Under the pieces are notes generated by a model. That model was not told the origin of the DNA and ran no database searches. It saw nothing but the letters and a program-made list of their open reading frames with translations. This document shows, piece by piece, positions 20,997 through 30,552 of a stretch of 64,000 nucleotides of DNA; position 1 is the first letter of the stretch; each line of letters starts with the position of its first letter. The stretch spans positions 48,443,413-48,507,412 of the forward strand of contig CM064495.1 in assembly GCA_032716605.1 (NCBI GenBank). Reading direction: 5' to 3'. The translations under genes and the position numbers were made by a program. Origin of the DNA: Paralithodes platypus. Its lineage: Eukaryota > Arthropoda > Malacostraca > Decapoda > Lithodidae.

Positions 20997-21202
20997 CCTG
21001 TTCATTAGCGGTACCGTCCTTCTAACTTTATTCTGGCTACTATTAGACGAAGTCACTCAGTTTAAAAAGGGCCTCCAGCTACTAACAGGCATCCAACTAT
21101 CTCAATTAACCCTTTTTAATACCACAGATCCTTTTTAAACTGCACAAAAACTTCTAAAATTAGCTAGCATATAATGAAAAATCGTCGCCGGTACAGAAGG
21201 GG
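20997..21202. mobile_element. Foldback MITE family C (C-5)
   Basis: TTAA at 20993-20996; the right end GTCGCCGGTACAGAAGGGG is followed by TTAT. TTCTGGCTACTATTAGACGA pairs imperfectly with the right arm. Confidence 0.8.
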
Positions 21203-21227
21203 TTATAATGGACGCTGTAAACAATAA

Positions 21228-21290
21228 TTCACCTCTTGCGAGTTTCGGGCTATAAGAATGTTCAAGCAGTAGACACGAATGGGGTGAAGC
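21228..21290. mobile_element. MITE family F end, joined to MITE A remnant
   Basis: AATTCACCTCTTGCGAGTTTCGGGCTATAAGAATGTT is a family F terminus. At about 21276 it passes into GGGGTGAAGCGTCTTATTATTGTCAAACTAATGGGGTGAA, a family A tail. Confidence 0.6.
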
Positions 21291-21329
21291 GTCTTATTAT
21301 TGTCAAACTAATGGGGTGAAACGTTTTAA

Positions 21330-21582
21330 CCCTTTCTGCACCAGCGACGTCCTATCATTCTAGCTATATGTAGTTGATTATAGGCAGCTTAGGAAGGATC
21401 GGTGGTAGTTAAAAGGGTTGATTGAGATAGTTCAAAGTCTTACAGCTGCTCGAGATCCTCCTTAAACTGAGTAATGAGATAGTTCGAAGTCTTATAATTG
21501 CTCGAGACCCTCCTTAAACTGAATAAAATCGATCAGTAGTAGCCAGAATAGAATAAAAAGTATGTCGACGGTACAGAAGGGG
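21330..21582. mobile_element. Foldback MITE family C (C-6) with internal duplication
   Basis: TTAA at 21326-21329 and 21583-21586. The central GAGATAGTTC(A/G)AAGTCTTA...CTCCTTAAACTGA block is present twice, which explains the greater length. Confidence 0.85.
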
Positions 21583-21725
21583 TTAAACATTCGTAATTAA
21601 TGGAGCGAACCGAGGGGACGACTCTATACTCTGTTTCTTCTCACCTGGCGGTAAATTGAACCCCTTAGCAGCTCATGTTCTTGTTATTTAAGGGGATAGT
21701 GGATTTTTTGTTTTTTTTCTATTAA

Positions 21726-22052
21726 GGGGAGATTTTCACTTGAGGGATTTTTTTCTTGACTCCTTTCTCCCTCATGGTTAGCCCCATTGATTTTGATATT
21801 ATAAGACGTTCGCCCCATTAGTTTGGCGATTTTAAGAACTTTCGCCCCATTTCTGTCAATTTTAAGACTTCGTGCCATTTAGGTGTCGATTTTTTCCTGG
21901 CGAGCGATAGCGAGCCTGTAATTTAAGAGGAACCGGCCTTCGGCCGGGACATTTTTCTACCGAAAAATGTACAAATGTATCTTGAAAAGGGGGTCTAGGG
22001 GCTGTAATGTTAAGCTTGATGGAGGTCTAGGGAATGAACTAAAAACCTCCCC
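21726..22052 (-). mobile_element. MITE family A (A-6)
   Basis: TTAA at 21722-21725 and 22053-22056, ends GGGGAGA and CCTCCCC. All modules are present, including GGCCTTCGGCC and the ACATTTTTCTACCGAAAAATGT hairpin. A 35-bp family A end (21691-21725) is stacked outside it. Confidence 0.92.
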
Positions 22053-22056
22053 TTAA

Positions 22057-22418
22057 TTCATGTATTCATATATTTAATAGGAAAAGTGGGGATTGGGCCT
22101 GAGTATATAGAATAGAATAGATATATTTTTTAGTTTTCTCACTAGACCCATCACACTTGGAAAAACACTTATGTTTGTACATTTTTCGGTAGAGAAATGT
22201 CCGGTCTGAAGGCCGTTTTCTCTTAAAATTACAGGCTCGCTATCGCTCGCCAGGAAAATATCGACACCTAAATGGCACGACATGTCATAAAATTGACAAC
22301 GAAATGGGGCGAAAGGTGTTAAAATCACAAAACTAATGGGCCGAACGTCTTAAAATCTGAAAACTAATGGGGCTAAACACGAGGGAGAAAGGGGTCCAGA
22401 AAAACGATCCATCTCCCC
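22057..22418 (+). mobile_element. MITE family A (A-7) with LINE tail inside
   Basis: It shares the TTAA at 22053-22056 with A-6 and ends at TTAA 22419-22422. An orphan LINE 3' tail (AGTGGGGATTGGGCCTGAG..., 22083-22121) lies inside its left part. Confidence 0.85.
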
Positions 22419-22569
22419 TTAATGGAAAAATATGAAACTATTTGGTGTCTGCGTCAAAAGTGCACATAGGCCTACTGTAATTAGCACCCTACTTCACTAT
22501 ACAATCTTCAAAATAACTGAGAAATTTTGATGGGAACCTTGCAATTTACCGCCAGTTGCAAAGAAACAG

Positions 22570-22690
22570 AGTATAGTGTCAGGTCAGGTCAGGTGAAGGT
22601 ATTGAGGGATAAGCCTTTACAACGGCACCTCGTAGCTACTTTCTACTTTTCCTATTATCTGAAGAAGGTATTGTTTTGTCTGACCGTTCA
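22570..22690 (-). repeat. Dispersed repeat family G2
   Basis: (AGGTC)n then GAAGGTATTGAGGGATAAGCCTTTACAACGGCACCTCG; inverted relative to the copies at 24485 and 27370. Confidence 0.75.
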
Positions 22691-22899
22691 ACACTAGGGG
22701 ATAATTTGCAACTCGGGGCACCCGTAGGAAGGTAGACGTGATGATAGTGTGAATGTAGTGTGAGGTGGTGTGTGTGTGTGTGTGTGCTGAGCTACTATCA
22801 CTGTATGCTTCCTCTTGGTGATATCTTGTTTTATTTTAGGGGGGGGGGATTTATCATGGCGAAATTCCGGGAAATTCGCTCGTACTGGTCCCTTCCGTT

Positions 22900-22900
<1 letters not shown>

Positions 22901-22978
<78 letters not shown>
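22901..22978. repeat. (CT)n microsatellite
   Basis: Pure CT dinucleotides, about 39 units, followed at once by a short (AT)n. It faces the inverted (AG)n tract at 23193-23269. Confidence 0.97.
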
Positions 22979-22982
<4 letters not shown>

Positions 22983-23190
22983 AGCAATATATATATATAT
23001 ATATATATAAAAGTGTGTACGTGTGTGTGTGATTGAGTGTGTGTGTGAGACTGAGAGGGAGTGTGGGGCTTGACTTGACTCTTTGTCTATAATAACCATT
23101 ATTTACTGCCCTAAGGAATGGACTTGGGTAGACATTATTACAACACAATTCCATAAATGTTAGTGATACAATAAGTCACTTATAACAGAG

Positions 23191-23192
<2 letters not shown>

Positions 23193-23268
<76 letters not shown>

Positions 23269-23269
23269 T
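23193..23269. repeat. (AG)n microsatellite
   Basis: About 38 AG units with one interruption (GAAAG). Complementary to the CT tract 215 bp to its left. Confidence 0.97.
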
Positions 23270-23344
23270 ACCGTAGTCGTGGTAAAATAACATCGTCACT
23301 GCACCACTTCCGCTCTGACATCCCCCAACCACAGTTATATCTTC

Positions 23345-23518
23345 ACACATACACACGCACACACATACACACATACACACATACACACCTACTCACACAC
23401 ACATACACATATACCGGGCATATGCACAAACAAGTAAACACATGTATAAACGCACACACTCATACACGCACACAATAATACACACACTCGTACACGTACA
23501 CACACACACACTCGTACA
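23345..23518. repeat. (CA)n-rich tract
   Basis: Irregular ACACAC/ATACAC repeats, with CACTCGTACAC units towards the right. It borders the SINE at 23519. Confidence 0.9.
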
Positions 23519-23790
23519 CACAGCCCGTAGCCTAGTGGTAGAGCTCTCGTCTCACACACGAGGGGCCGGGGGTTCAATCCCCGGCCGGACGGAGACAAAT
23601 TTGGCTTTTCTCCTTTCATGTGTTAGCCTCAGTTCACCTAGCTGTAAATAGGTACCTGGAATAAGTGGACGACGTTGTGACGTCCCATCTGGGGTTGGCA
23701 AAAATGGTACAAGGCGAGATGGGTATCATATGGTTCACCTAAGCTGATGGCTACCTAAGCCTTCGGGCGAGACGGTACCGTCTATAGTGA
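23519..23790 (+). mobile_element. tRNA-derived SINE, Val(CAC)-like head
   Basis: The head GCCCGTAGCCTAGTGGTAGAGC has a perfect five-pair anticodon stem (CTCGT/ACGAG) around loop CTCACAC, and a B box GGGTTCAATCCCC. The tRNA-unrelated body reads to about 23790 (GTGGACGACGTTGTGACG, GGTTGGCAAAAATGG). Confidence 0.85.
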
Positions 23791-24002
23791 GAATGGTACC
23801 ATACAGATCCACCCTAAGCCTTCGTTTCCGATGTCGCCAATTGGCTAAAATACAGACTACACACTCATCCACAGCCATTCCAACAATACATAAAACACTT
23901 AACATGCATTTCACGCAATACATTCCCAGTTAAGGAGGCGCGATAATAATGAGCTTAGCTCGCATTGCGTGGATTCCCCTTGACGAACAAGTAACTGAGT
24001 AA

Positions 24003-24060
24003 CACACACACACACACACACTCGTACACACACACACACATATACCTACATACAAACAAA
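24003..24060. repeat. (CA)n tract
   Basis: ACACAC repeats with a CACTCGTACAC unit like those at 23480-23518. Confidence 0.9.
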
Positions 24061-24065
24061 CACAA

Positions 24066-24345
24066 GTCAGTTTAGCCGAGTGGTAAGGCGTCATGTGCTG
24101 ACCGCGAGGTCGCATGTTCAAGTCGCCCCAAAATCCTAAACGTTTTTTCGGCTATAGCGATGGAGAGGATTGTATTGTGGTCCCTCCCTAGCCAAGCTGC
24201 CTAACTATCAGCTTGTGTTAGCCTACACGTACTTCTCACCAGTACATCTGCGTATGTACTATGGTGGGAACTCGGCACCTCACGGTCGCCAAAGGTTGCA
24301 TGTGACCTCGTAGTTAAGGTAGAATAAGCATTGTACTGTACCTAG
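24066..24345 (+). mobile_element. tRNA-derived SINE, second type
   Basis: A box TTTAGCCGAGTGGTAAGG and B box GCATGTTCAAGTCGC, then a body with AGCTTGTGTTAGCCTACACGTAC and TACTATGGTGGGAACTCGGCACC. Different from the SINE at 23519 in head and body. Confidence 0.75.
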
Positions 24346-24484
24346 GTTATGAAAAACTGTAGATTTGTCAGCTTCACGGCTGCAAGTGAACAACAAGCCA
24401 ACAATTCCACATAAATATAGTTATACCCTCACACACATTCTCTCTCTCTCTCTCATTTCCACCGGCCATCTTTCCCCCTTCTTG

Positions 24485-24656
24485 CCCCTTTAAACCTTGT
24501 ATTTTTAACAATAACACACAACTAAGCCACTCCAACAGCTTGCTCTCTCTCCAACACCCCTTCTCCCTTCTCAACACTCTTCGAAAAGTAAATAGGAGGT
24601 GCCGTTACAAAGGCTTATCGCTCAATACCATGACCTGACCTGACCTAAAGCAGGAA
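24485..24656 (+). repeat. Dispersed repeat family G2
   Basis: AAGCCACTCCAACAGCTT...GAGGTGCCGTTACAAAGGCTTATCGCTCAATACC, ending in (TGACC)n. Related copies at 22570 (inverted), 27370 and 37490. Confidence 0.75.
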
Positions 24657-24704
24657 TGAGTGTTGTTTACAGAGATTAGACGGATTAGCATTCCCATTTC
24701 TTAA

Positions 24705-25079
24705 GGGGGCTCAGACGGTATTGTGCAGCATAATTTACTGGTTCGGCTTATTGGTTTAAGGAAGGGGTTTAGTTTGCTCTCTAAACCTCTATCAAGCTTA
24801 AAAAAACACCCACAAGACCCTCCTTTGATTTAAATGTGTACATTTTGCGGTAGAAAAATGTCCCGGCCGAAGGCCGATTCTTATTCAAATACAGGCTCGC
24901 TATCGCTCGCCAGGAAAAAAATCGACACCTAAGTGGCACGATAGGTCTTAATATTGGCAAAGAAATGGAACAAAAGGTCTGAAAATCGCCAAACTAATGG
25001 AGCTAATGTTTTGAAATCTCATAACTAATAGGGCTAAACATGAGGGAGGAGGAGGACTCGAAAAACCAACTGCCTCCCC
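24705..25079 (+). mobile_element. MITE family A (A-8), complete long subfamily
   Basis: TTAA at 24701-24704 and 25080-25083. It carries the uninterrupted target of element T at 24762-24776 and all family A modules. Confidence 0.92.
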
Positions 25080-25083
25080 TTAA

Positions 25084-25763
25084 GGTATGTAATTTTGCAA
25101 GTGATTTCGTCCATTAATAACAGTACTTTAATAATATCACATTATCATTATTTATTTATATATAATTATCACTTTATTTATTACTTTTTAAATATCTTAT
25201 TACTATATTATTATAACTTTATTACTTTAACCCTTTCAATGCGGGCATTCTATAGGGAAGAATCCACTTAGTCATCAGTAATTTTCCAGTAAATTTGGCT
25301 CAATATACGTCGCCCGAGCGCCATATCCGTAGCCCTGAGCGAATTGGAAGGAGCTCCAATGAAAAGATTGGTTGAACTCTCCCTATAGCCCTCACTTTCC
25401 CTCCAAGCGAAAATGTAAAAAAAATCCTTCACTTCCGCTTGTGTTAACTGGATGATATTATCAGTAAGTTTTATTATGAGTTTTGTTCACAAGACAGGAT
25501 GGGATGTTGAAATAAAGATGAAATAAACCATATATCCGTATGTGGTGCATAGGTGTCACAATTACATGGAGAAGTGGACCTGGTTTTGTTGATGTTCAGC
25601 TTATAAAAGACCTCTTCATTGTGCACACACCCTCCCTCAAACAATGCACCGAGCACACTGATCTAAGTGTGGGTGGCAAGCTTAGAACCTCCTTGAAACG
25701 CCTGGCAACAAGCAGGGTGGGTTGGTGCAGCAAACTCAGCCAGTAATAAGTAACACCCCGTTC
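25084..25763. other. AT-rich and unassigned stretch with a family T end
   Basis: 25084-25220 is AT-rich. At 25222-25225 TTAA is followed by CCCTTTCAATGCGGG, a family T terminus; its partner is not found. 25440-25745 has no clear repeat or exon. Confidence 0.4.
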
Positions 25764-25767
25764 TTAA

Positions 25768-25974
25768 CCCATACCGTACCAGGGACGTCATTTTCATCAT
25801 ATTCTGGCAACTATTAGAGGATTTTATTCAGCTTCGGAAGGACCTCTAGCAGTAATAGGGCTTCAAACTATCCCAACCAACTTTTTCACCTACCACAGAT
25901 CCTTTCTAAGCTGCATAATATCGTTTAAATATAGCTAGAATAACATATAACACACGTCGCTGGTACTCAAAGGG
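25768..25974. mobile_element. Foldback MITE family C, subtype 2 (C-7)
   Basis: TTAA at 25764-25767 and 25975-25978; ends CCCATACCGTACCAGGGACGT and ACGTCGCTGGTACTCAAAGGG. Confidence 0.9.
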
Positions 25975-25995
25975 TTAACATTAATCATCAATTAT

Positions 25996-26115
25996 ACAAA
26001 CCCCAATGTACTTGAATAAACTAATGAAAGCATATGGTCCTCCCGGGATTCAAACTCGGGACACCACACCCAGAACATAAGCACCTAAACCATTACACCA
26101 CCAACACAGTAACAT
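25996..26115 (-). mobile_element. tRNA-derived SINE, minus strand
   Basis: Inverted B box CGGGATTCAAACTCGGG (about 26044) and A box CTAAACCATTACACCACCA (about 26086), with the tail ATTAATGAAAGCAT-like sequence shared with the SINE at 29170. Confidence 0.75.
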
Positions 26116-26202
26116 CAACAAGCATAAAGGGGGTCTAGGGTGGTGTCTTCTACCTTGAATGGGGTATTGGGGGGCAAACTAAAAATATGTTCTGTATTGG
26201 CA

Positions 26203-26892
26203 CAAACAATCAATACCCTCATTAGTGATATACAAACAATTAATACCCTCATTAGTGATATACAAACAATCAATACCCTCATTAGTGATATACAAACAAT
26301 CAATACCCTCATTAGTGATATACAAACAATCAATACCCTCATTAGTGATATACAAACAATCAATACCCTCATTAGTGATATACAAACAATTAATACCCTC
26401 ATTAGTGATATACAAACAATTAATACCCTCATTAGTGATATACAAACAATTAATACCCTCATTAGTGATATACAAACAATTAATACCCTCATTAGTGATA
26501 TACAAACAATCAATACCCTCATTAGTGATATACAAACAATTAATACCCTCATTAGTGATATACAAACAATTAATACCCTCATTAGTGATATACAAACAAT
26601 TAATACCCTCATTAGTGATATACAAACAATTAATACCCTCATTAGTGATATACAAGCAATCAATACCCTCATTAGTGATATACAAACAATCAATACCCTC
26701 ATTAGTGATATACAAACAATCAATACCCTCATTAGTGATATACAAACAATTAATACCCTCATTAGTGATATACAAACAATTAATACCCTCATTAGTGATA
26801 TACAAACAATCAATACCCTCATTAGTGATATACAAACAATCAATACCCTCATTAGTGATATACAAACAATCAATACCCTCATTAGTGATATA
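26203..26892. repeat. 30-bp tandem array, 23 units
   Basis: Units of ACAAACAATYAATACCCTCATTAGTGATAT are identical except for one C/T site and one A/G change near 26655. The period is a multiple of 3 and the unit lacks stops in several frames, so frames of 227-255 codons open on both strands; these are not genes. Confidence 0.97.
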
Positions 26893-26940
26893 TAAACAGC
26901 ACAAGTAACCCTTCAATCGTTAGGTGAACTACACTCTTAA

Positions 26941-27304
26941 GGGGGGTCACCTGCCTTTTTTATCTTTATCTCCTTTTCTCTCTTTCTCTGGCCCGTATCC
27001 ATTCAGCCAACTGTTTTAGGACGTTTATCCCCATCCAGGTGTCAATTTCTTCCTGGCGAGCGATAGCGAGCCAGCATTGTATGGAGAAATCCGGCTTCGC
27101 CGGAGGTATTTTTCTATCGAAAAATGTACAAATTTAGCTTGCTGTCAAAACCAAAATATATATATGCTGGCTCGCTACCGCTCGCCAGGAAAATACTGAC
27201 ACCTGGATGGGGGTAAACGTCTTAAAACCGTAGGCTGAATGGGGCCGAATGGATACAAACTAAAGAGAGAGGGAGAGAAAGATAAGAAAGCGAGGTGGAC
27301 TCCC
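26941..27304. mobile_element. Foldback MITE family B (B-3), intact
   Basis: TTAA at 26937-26940 and 27305-27308. The 364-bp element is an inverted repeat through most of its length: CCATCCAGGTGTCAATTTCTTCCTGGCGAGCGATAGC on the left meets its inverse on the right, around a central GCTGTCAAAACCAAAATATATATATGC. Confidence 0.92.
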
Positions 27305-27369
27305 TTAAAGATTAAAGGCAAGAGAAGGGTTATTAAAGTGTTGATAATAATCTACCCATTTAAAAGTAT

Positions 27370-27545
27370 ATTGGAAGAACACACATAACAAAGCCACTCC
27401 AACAGCTTCCTCTCTCTCCAACACTCCCCTCCCCTCCCCTCCCTACTCCCCTCTCTACACTCTTTAGAAAAATAGGAAAAGTATAATGTAGATACGAGGT
27501 GCCGTTGTAAAGGCTTATCCCTCAATACCTTCACTTGACCTAATA
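27370..27545 (+). repeat. Dispersed repeat family G2
   Basis: AAGCCACTCCAACAGCTTCCTC... to CGAGGTGCCGTTGTAAAGGCTTATCCCTCAATACC, as at 24485. Confidence 0.75.
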
Positions 27546-27650
27546 AACCCATCTCGTAGAAAGGTAAATCATCATCAATATACCTAAGGACTTTATATAG
27601 GCCTATTTTATATGCTCTTTATACTCTAGATTTGTATAGCGCAGTGTTAA

Positions 27651-27855
27651 CCCCTTGAGGATCATGGCGTGTTTTGACAGTTTATTCTAGCTTTCATTAG
27701 ACGATTTTTGTTAGATTAGAAAAGAATATGGAAGTCAGAGGGTTAATTGAGACAGTCTTTACCTTTATAATTCCCACAGGTCCTTCATAAGCTGTAAATA
27801 TCGTCTAATGATAGTCAGAATAAACTGTCAAAACTATGTCATGATCCTGAAGGGG
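27651..27855. mobile_element. Foldback MITE family C, subtype 3 (C-8)
   Basis: TTAA at 27647-27650 and 27856-27859; ends CCCCTTGAGGATCATGGC and ATGATCCTGAAGGGG. It ends 20 bp from the donor of exon 27882-29134. Confidence 0.9.
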
Positions 27856-27881
27856 TTAAGCAAGAACTCAGGATAACTTAC

Positions 27882-29134
27882 TTGGAGGGGTAGGTGGGAG
27901 TTCCGCACCCTCGCCTCCTTGGCATAGTTCCTTCCGGGCGCCGCTCCGGGATGTCAGCTCCTTGAATGACACTTTGATGCTGGCTCTTGATTTGGCCCTC
28001 GCTCGTAGCTTTTGGCGGATCCCTTTCACTGTCCTATTCACTTCAGCATAGATTGGGCCGTCTGTTCCACATTCATTGACAGCTTCGGAGGCCATTGCGA
28101 CGTTAGAATTTCTAGTGTCGTCTTCGGTACTATTATTGTATTGATTGTTGGTTGGTGCTTTGCGTGCTTCTGAATCTTGCTTGTTGACGTTAGTTACTGA
28201 AGAACTGGTACGTCCAATAGATTTTACAGACTGCACGTTATTCTCATTCAGAGGCACGCTAAGTGTTATGGTATTCTCGTTTTCCTTCATTGCCTCCTTC
28301 TTCTTTGGGTAATTGGCCAGAGTGCTTGAGCTTATGGAAACGACTGCCTTCTCTTCTCTCTCACTTCCAAACTCCTGAATGGAAGTATTGTTTCTCGGTG
28401 CCTGATACTCCAAGGTCTGTTCAGAATCTTGGTCGTAATTAGACAACTTGCAAATAGATGAGGAGTGGGGTGATCTGCTTGTGGCATTTCGTCTCCTGAC
28501 CGGTTTGGGAGGCGGTTTAGGTTTATCTGCCTGCACGTAAACAGCATTTACATCATTTATGGCATTAGGAGTTTTATCTTGAATCAAATATTCTTTGGTA
28601 TTAGATACTGTAGGTGTTTCCTTGAAGTTAGTGCTGTCCAGATGAGCACTGGAGTTATCATTGCATGTTAGTTTTGTCGTAATTACTTCATCACTAAATA
28701 TTGTTTCATAGATGGATTCATCATATGTGGTTGACGTGTATCCAGCATCTGCTGTTGTTGTTTGTTCATCTGTTTTACCATCGCATTGTGTTGAAGTTAC
28801 TGAATAATTTTCACTTGGGGGAGATTCGCAAACACCCTCACCCTGGAAGACCACTGGCGACCCAACAGTGAGCAAGCTGTCGACGGTAATGCTGCTCCTA
28901 TCTGACTGCGAGTCATCAACATCATCACAGGTACTGGTACTAGACAAGATGAGGTTTTTGTTGCTTCTGGAAAAGTCAAAGTGTTTGTTGAAGTTGAAGA
29001 GGGGCGACTCGAGAATATGGCCCTCGAAGGTGGATTCTCGATCCTCCCATTGTTGTATGGGTGAAATGGGACTGCCCAGGGGGGAAGGAGAAGATCTCAA
29101 GAAGGTGGCGATCTCAGCCGGGGAGATGTCAAGT
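27882..29134 (-). CDS. TRIM-like gene, large Ser/Thr/Pro-rich exon
   Basis: A 1253-nt minus-strand exon from acceptor CTTATTTCCAG (AG at 29135-29136) to donor CCAA|GTAAGT (GT at 27880-27881), open throughout (417 codons plus split ends). It begins L-D-I-S-P-A-E-I-A-T-F-L. It is disordered, rich in Ser, Thr, Asn and Asp, and has no folded domain I recognise. Near residue 205 it has K-P-P-P-K-P-V-R-R-R, a PxxPxR type SH3 ligand. Near the end it has P-I-Y-A-E-V-N, a likely SH2/phosphotyrosine-type site, then a basic R-Q-K-L-R-A-R-A-K-S-R stretch and P-P-T-P-P. Phase 1 at its end fits exon 14395-14481. The link to the B-box exons is inferred from phase and strand; a separate gene is possible. Confidence 0.75.
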
Positions 29135-29169
29135 CTGGAAATAAGATAATATTATTTTTAACATCGTTC

Positions 29170-29292
29170 TTAACACCAATAACACCCCAAATCAAATTAA
29201 TGAAAGCATGTGATTCTCCCAGGATTCGAAGCCAGGATATCACATACAGAACTTGCACGCTCTAACCATTACACCATCAAGACAGTTATAAG
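29170..29292 (-). mobile_element. tRNA-derived SINE, minus strand
   Basis: Inverted B box CAGGATTCGAAGCCAGG and A box CTAACCATTACACCATCA, with the ATTAATGAAAGCATG tail to the left. Confidence 0.8.
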
Positions 29293-29390
29293 TACAGCAC
29301 ATGACCACGATTGGTATCCATTTATCGAATACTGGATATTAATATAATCGTGTACTGTACCCAACTGCACTATGAATACCCTAATGATTT

Positions 29391-29598
29391 ACCCACCCAG
29401 TACCAGGGAAGTCCTTTTCATCTTATCCTGGCAACTATTAAACGATTTTTTTCAGCTTAGGAAGGATCTCTAGCAATAAGAAGGCTTCAAACTACCTAGA
29501 CCAACCCTTTAAACTACCACAGATCCTTCCTAAGCTATACAATATCGTCTAAATATAGCTAGAATGATATATAACACACGTCGCTGGTACTCAAAGGG
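29391..29598. mobile_element. Foldback MITE family C, subtype 2 (C-9)
   Basis: CCACCCAGTACCAGGGAAGTCC on the left and GTCGCTGGTACTCAAAGGG before TTAA 29599-29602. The left TTAA has mutated to TTTA. Confidence 0.85.
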
Positions 29599-29801
29599 TT
29601 AAGCGAGAGGAAGGAATATTTTACGGGGCACAGATCACATTTCGAGTATTGGAATAATAAGTCAATGCATGAATGGAGTAGTTTGATCAATTACATAATA
29701 AACACATCATCATAGATACTGTACTCTTATTCAGGAGCAGTTCGTATAGTCGCTGCGATCAAAGTCAAACGGTCAGCAAAGTTGAATAGAATATCATTTA
29801 A

Positions 29802-30161
29802 GGGGAGGCTGACCGTTTTTGTGGACCCCCTTCTCCCTAATGTTTAGCCCCACCAGTTTTGAGATTATAAGACGTCCGGCCCATTAGTTTGGCGATTTTA
29901 ACACCTTTCGCCCCATTTCATTGTCAATTTTAAGACCTTTCGTGCCATTTAGGTGTCGATTATTTCCTGGCGAGCGACAGCGAGCCTGCATTTTTAACAG
30001 GAATCGGCCTTCGGCTGGGACATTTTTCTACCGAAAAATGTACAAATTTATCTTGATCTGTCTATGGGGTGTTTTTCTAAGCTTGATGGAGTTCTCGGGA
30101 GGAAACTAAAAAAATATATGAATAAATAAATTAATAGACCAAACAAACGGGCAGTCTCCCC
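29802..30161 (-). mobile_element. MITE family A (A-9)
   Basis: TTAA at 29798-29801 and 30162-30165. Full module set with CTGGCGAGCGACAGCGAGCC core. Confidence 0.92.
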
Positions 30162-30193
30162 TTAACCCGTACAGTACCGTGAAGGCCTTTTAA

Positions 30194-30510
30194 GGGGCAA
30201 TGGGTGTATTTATTTGCATATTTATTTATTTGTATATATTTTGTTATAGTTTTCTCTCTAGATCTCCATCAAACTTAAAAAAGAAATAAAAAAAAAATAT
30301 GTTTTTACATTTTTCGATAGGAGAATGTCTCGGCCGGTTACTACTATATTACTGGCTCGCTATCGCTCGCCAGGGAGAAAATCGACACCGAAATTGTACG
30401 AAAGGTCTTAATATTGACAAATGAAATGGGGTGAAGGGTATTAAAATCTCAAAACTAATGGGGCAAAACATGAGGAAGAAGGGGGACCGGAGAAACGGAC
30501 CATCTCCCCT
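30194..30510 (+). mobile_element. MITE family A (A-10) inserted in a family C end
   Basis: TTAA at 30190-30193. Between A-9 and A-10 a 24-bp family C end (CCCGTACAGTACCGTGAAGG) remains, so A-10 landed in a family C element that had itself inserted beside A-9. The right end reads CATCTCCCCTTGA. Confidence 0.8.
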
Positions 30511-30552
30511 TGACCATTACCTAACCATATGTTCAGCCATAAACAATAATTG

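Noticed and set aside
22694..23154. Arg-Glu and Ser-Leu repeat frames
   Set aside because: Translations of (CT)n and (AG)n tracts.
23519..23590. Functional tRNA-Val gene
   Set aside because: The head folds well but is followed by a long SINE body and lacks a well-paired acceptor stem.
26203..26892. CRISPR array
   Set aside because: The 30-bp period looks superficially similar, but there are no spacers: the units are contiguous and identical.
26115..26916. Frames of 227-255 codons on both strands
   Set aside because: They are translations of the 30-bp tandem array in several frames at once.
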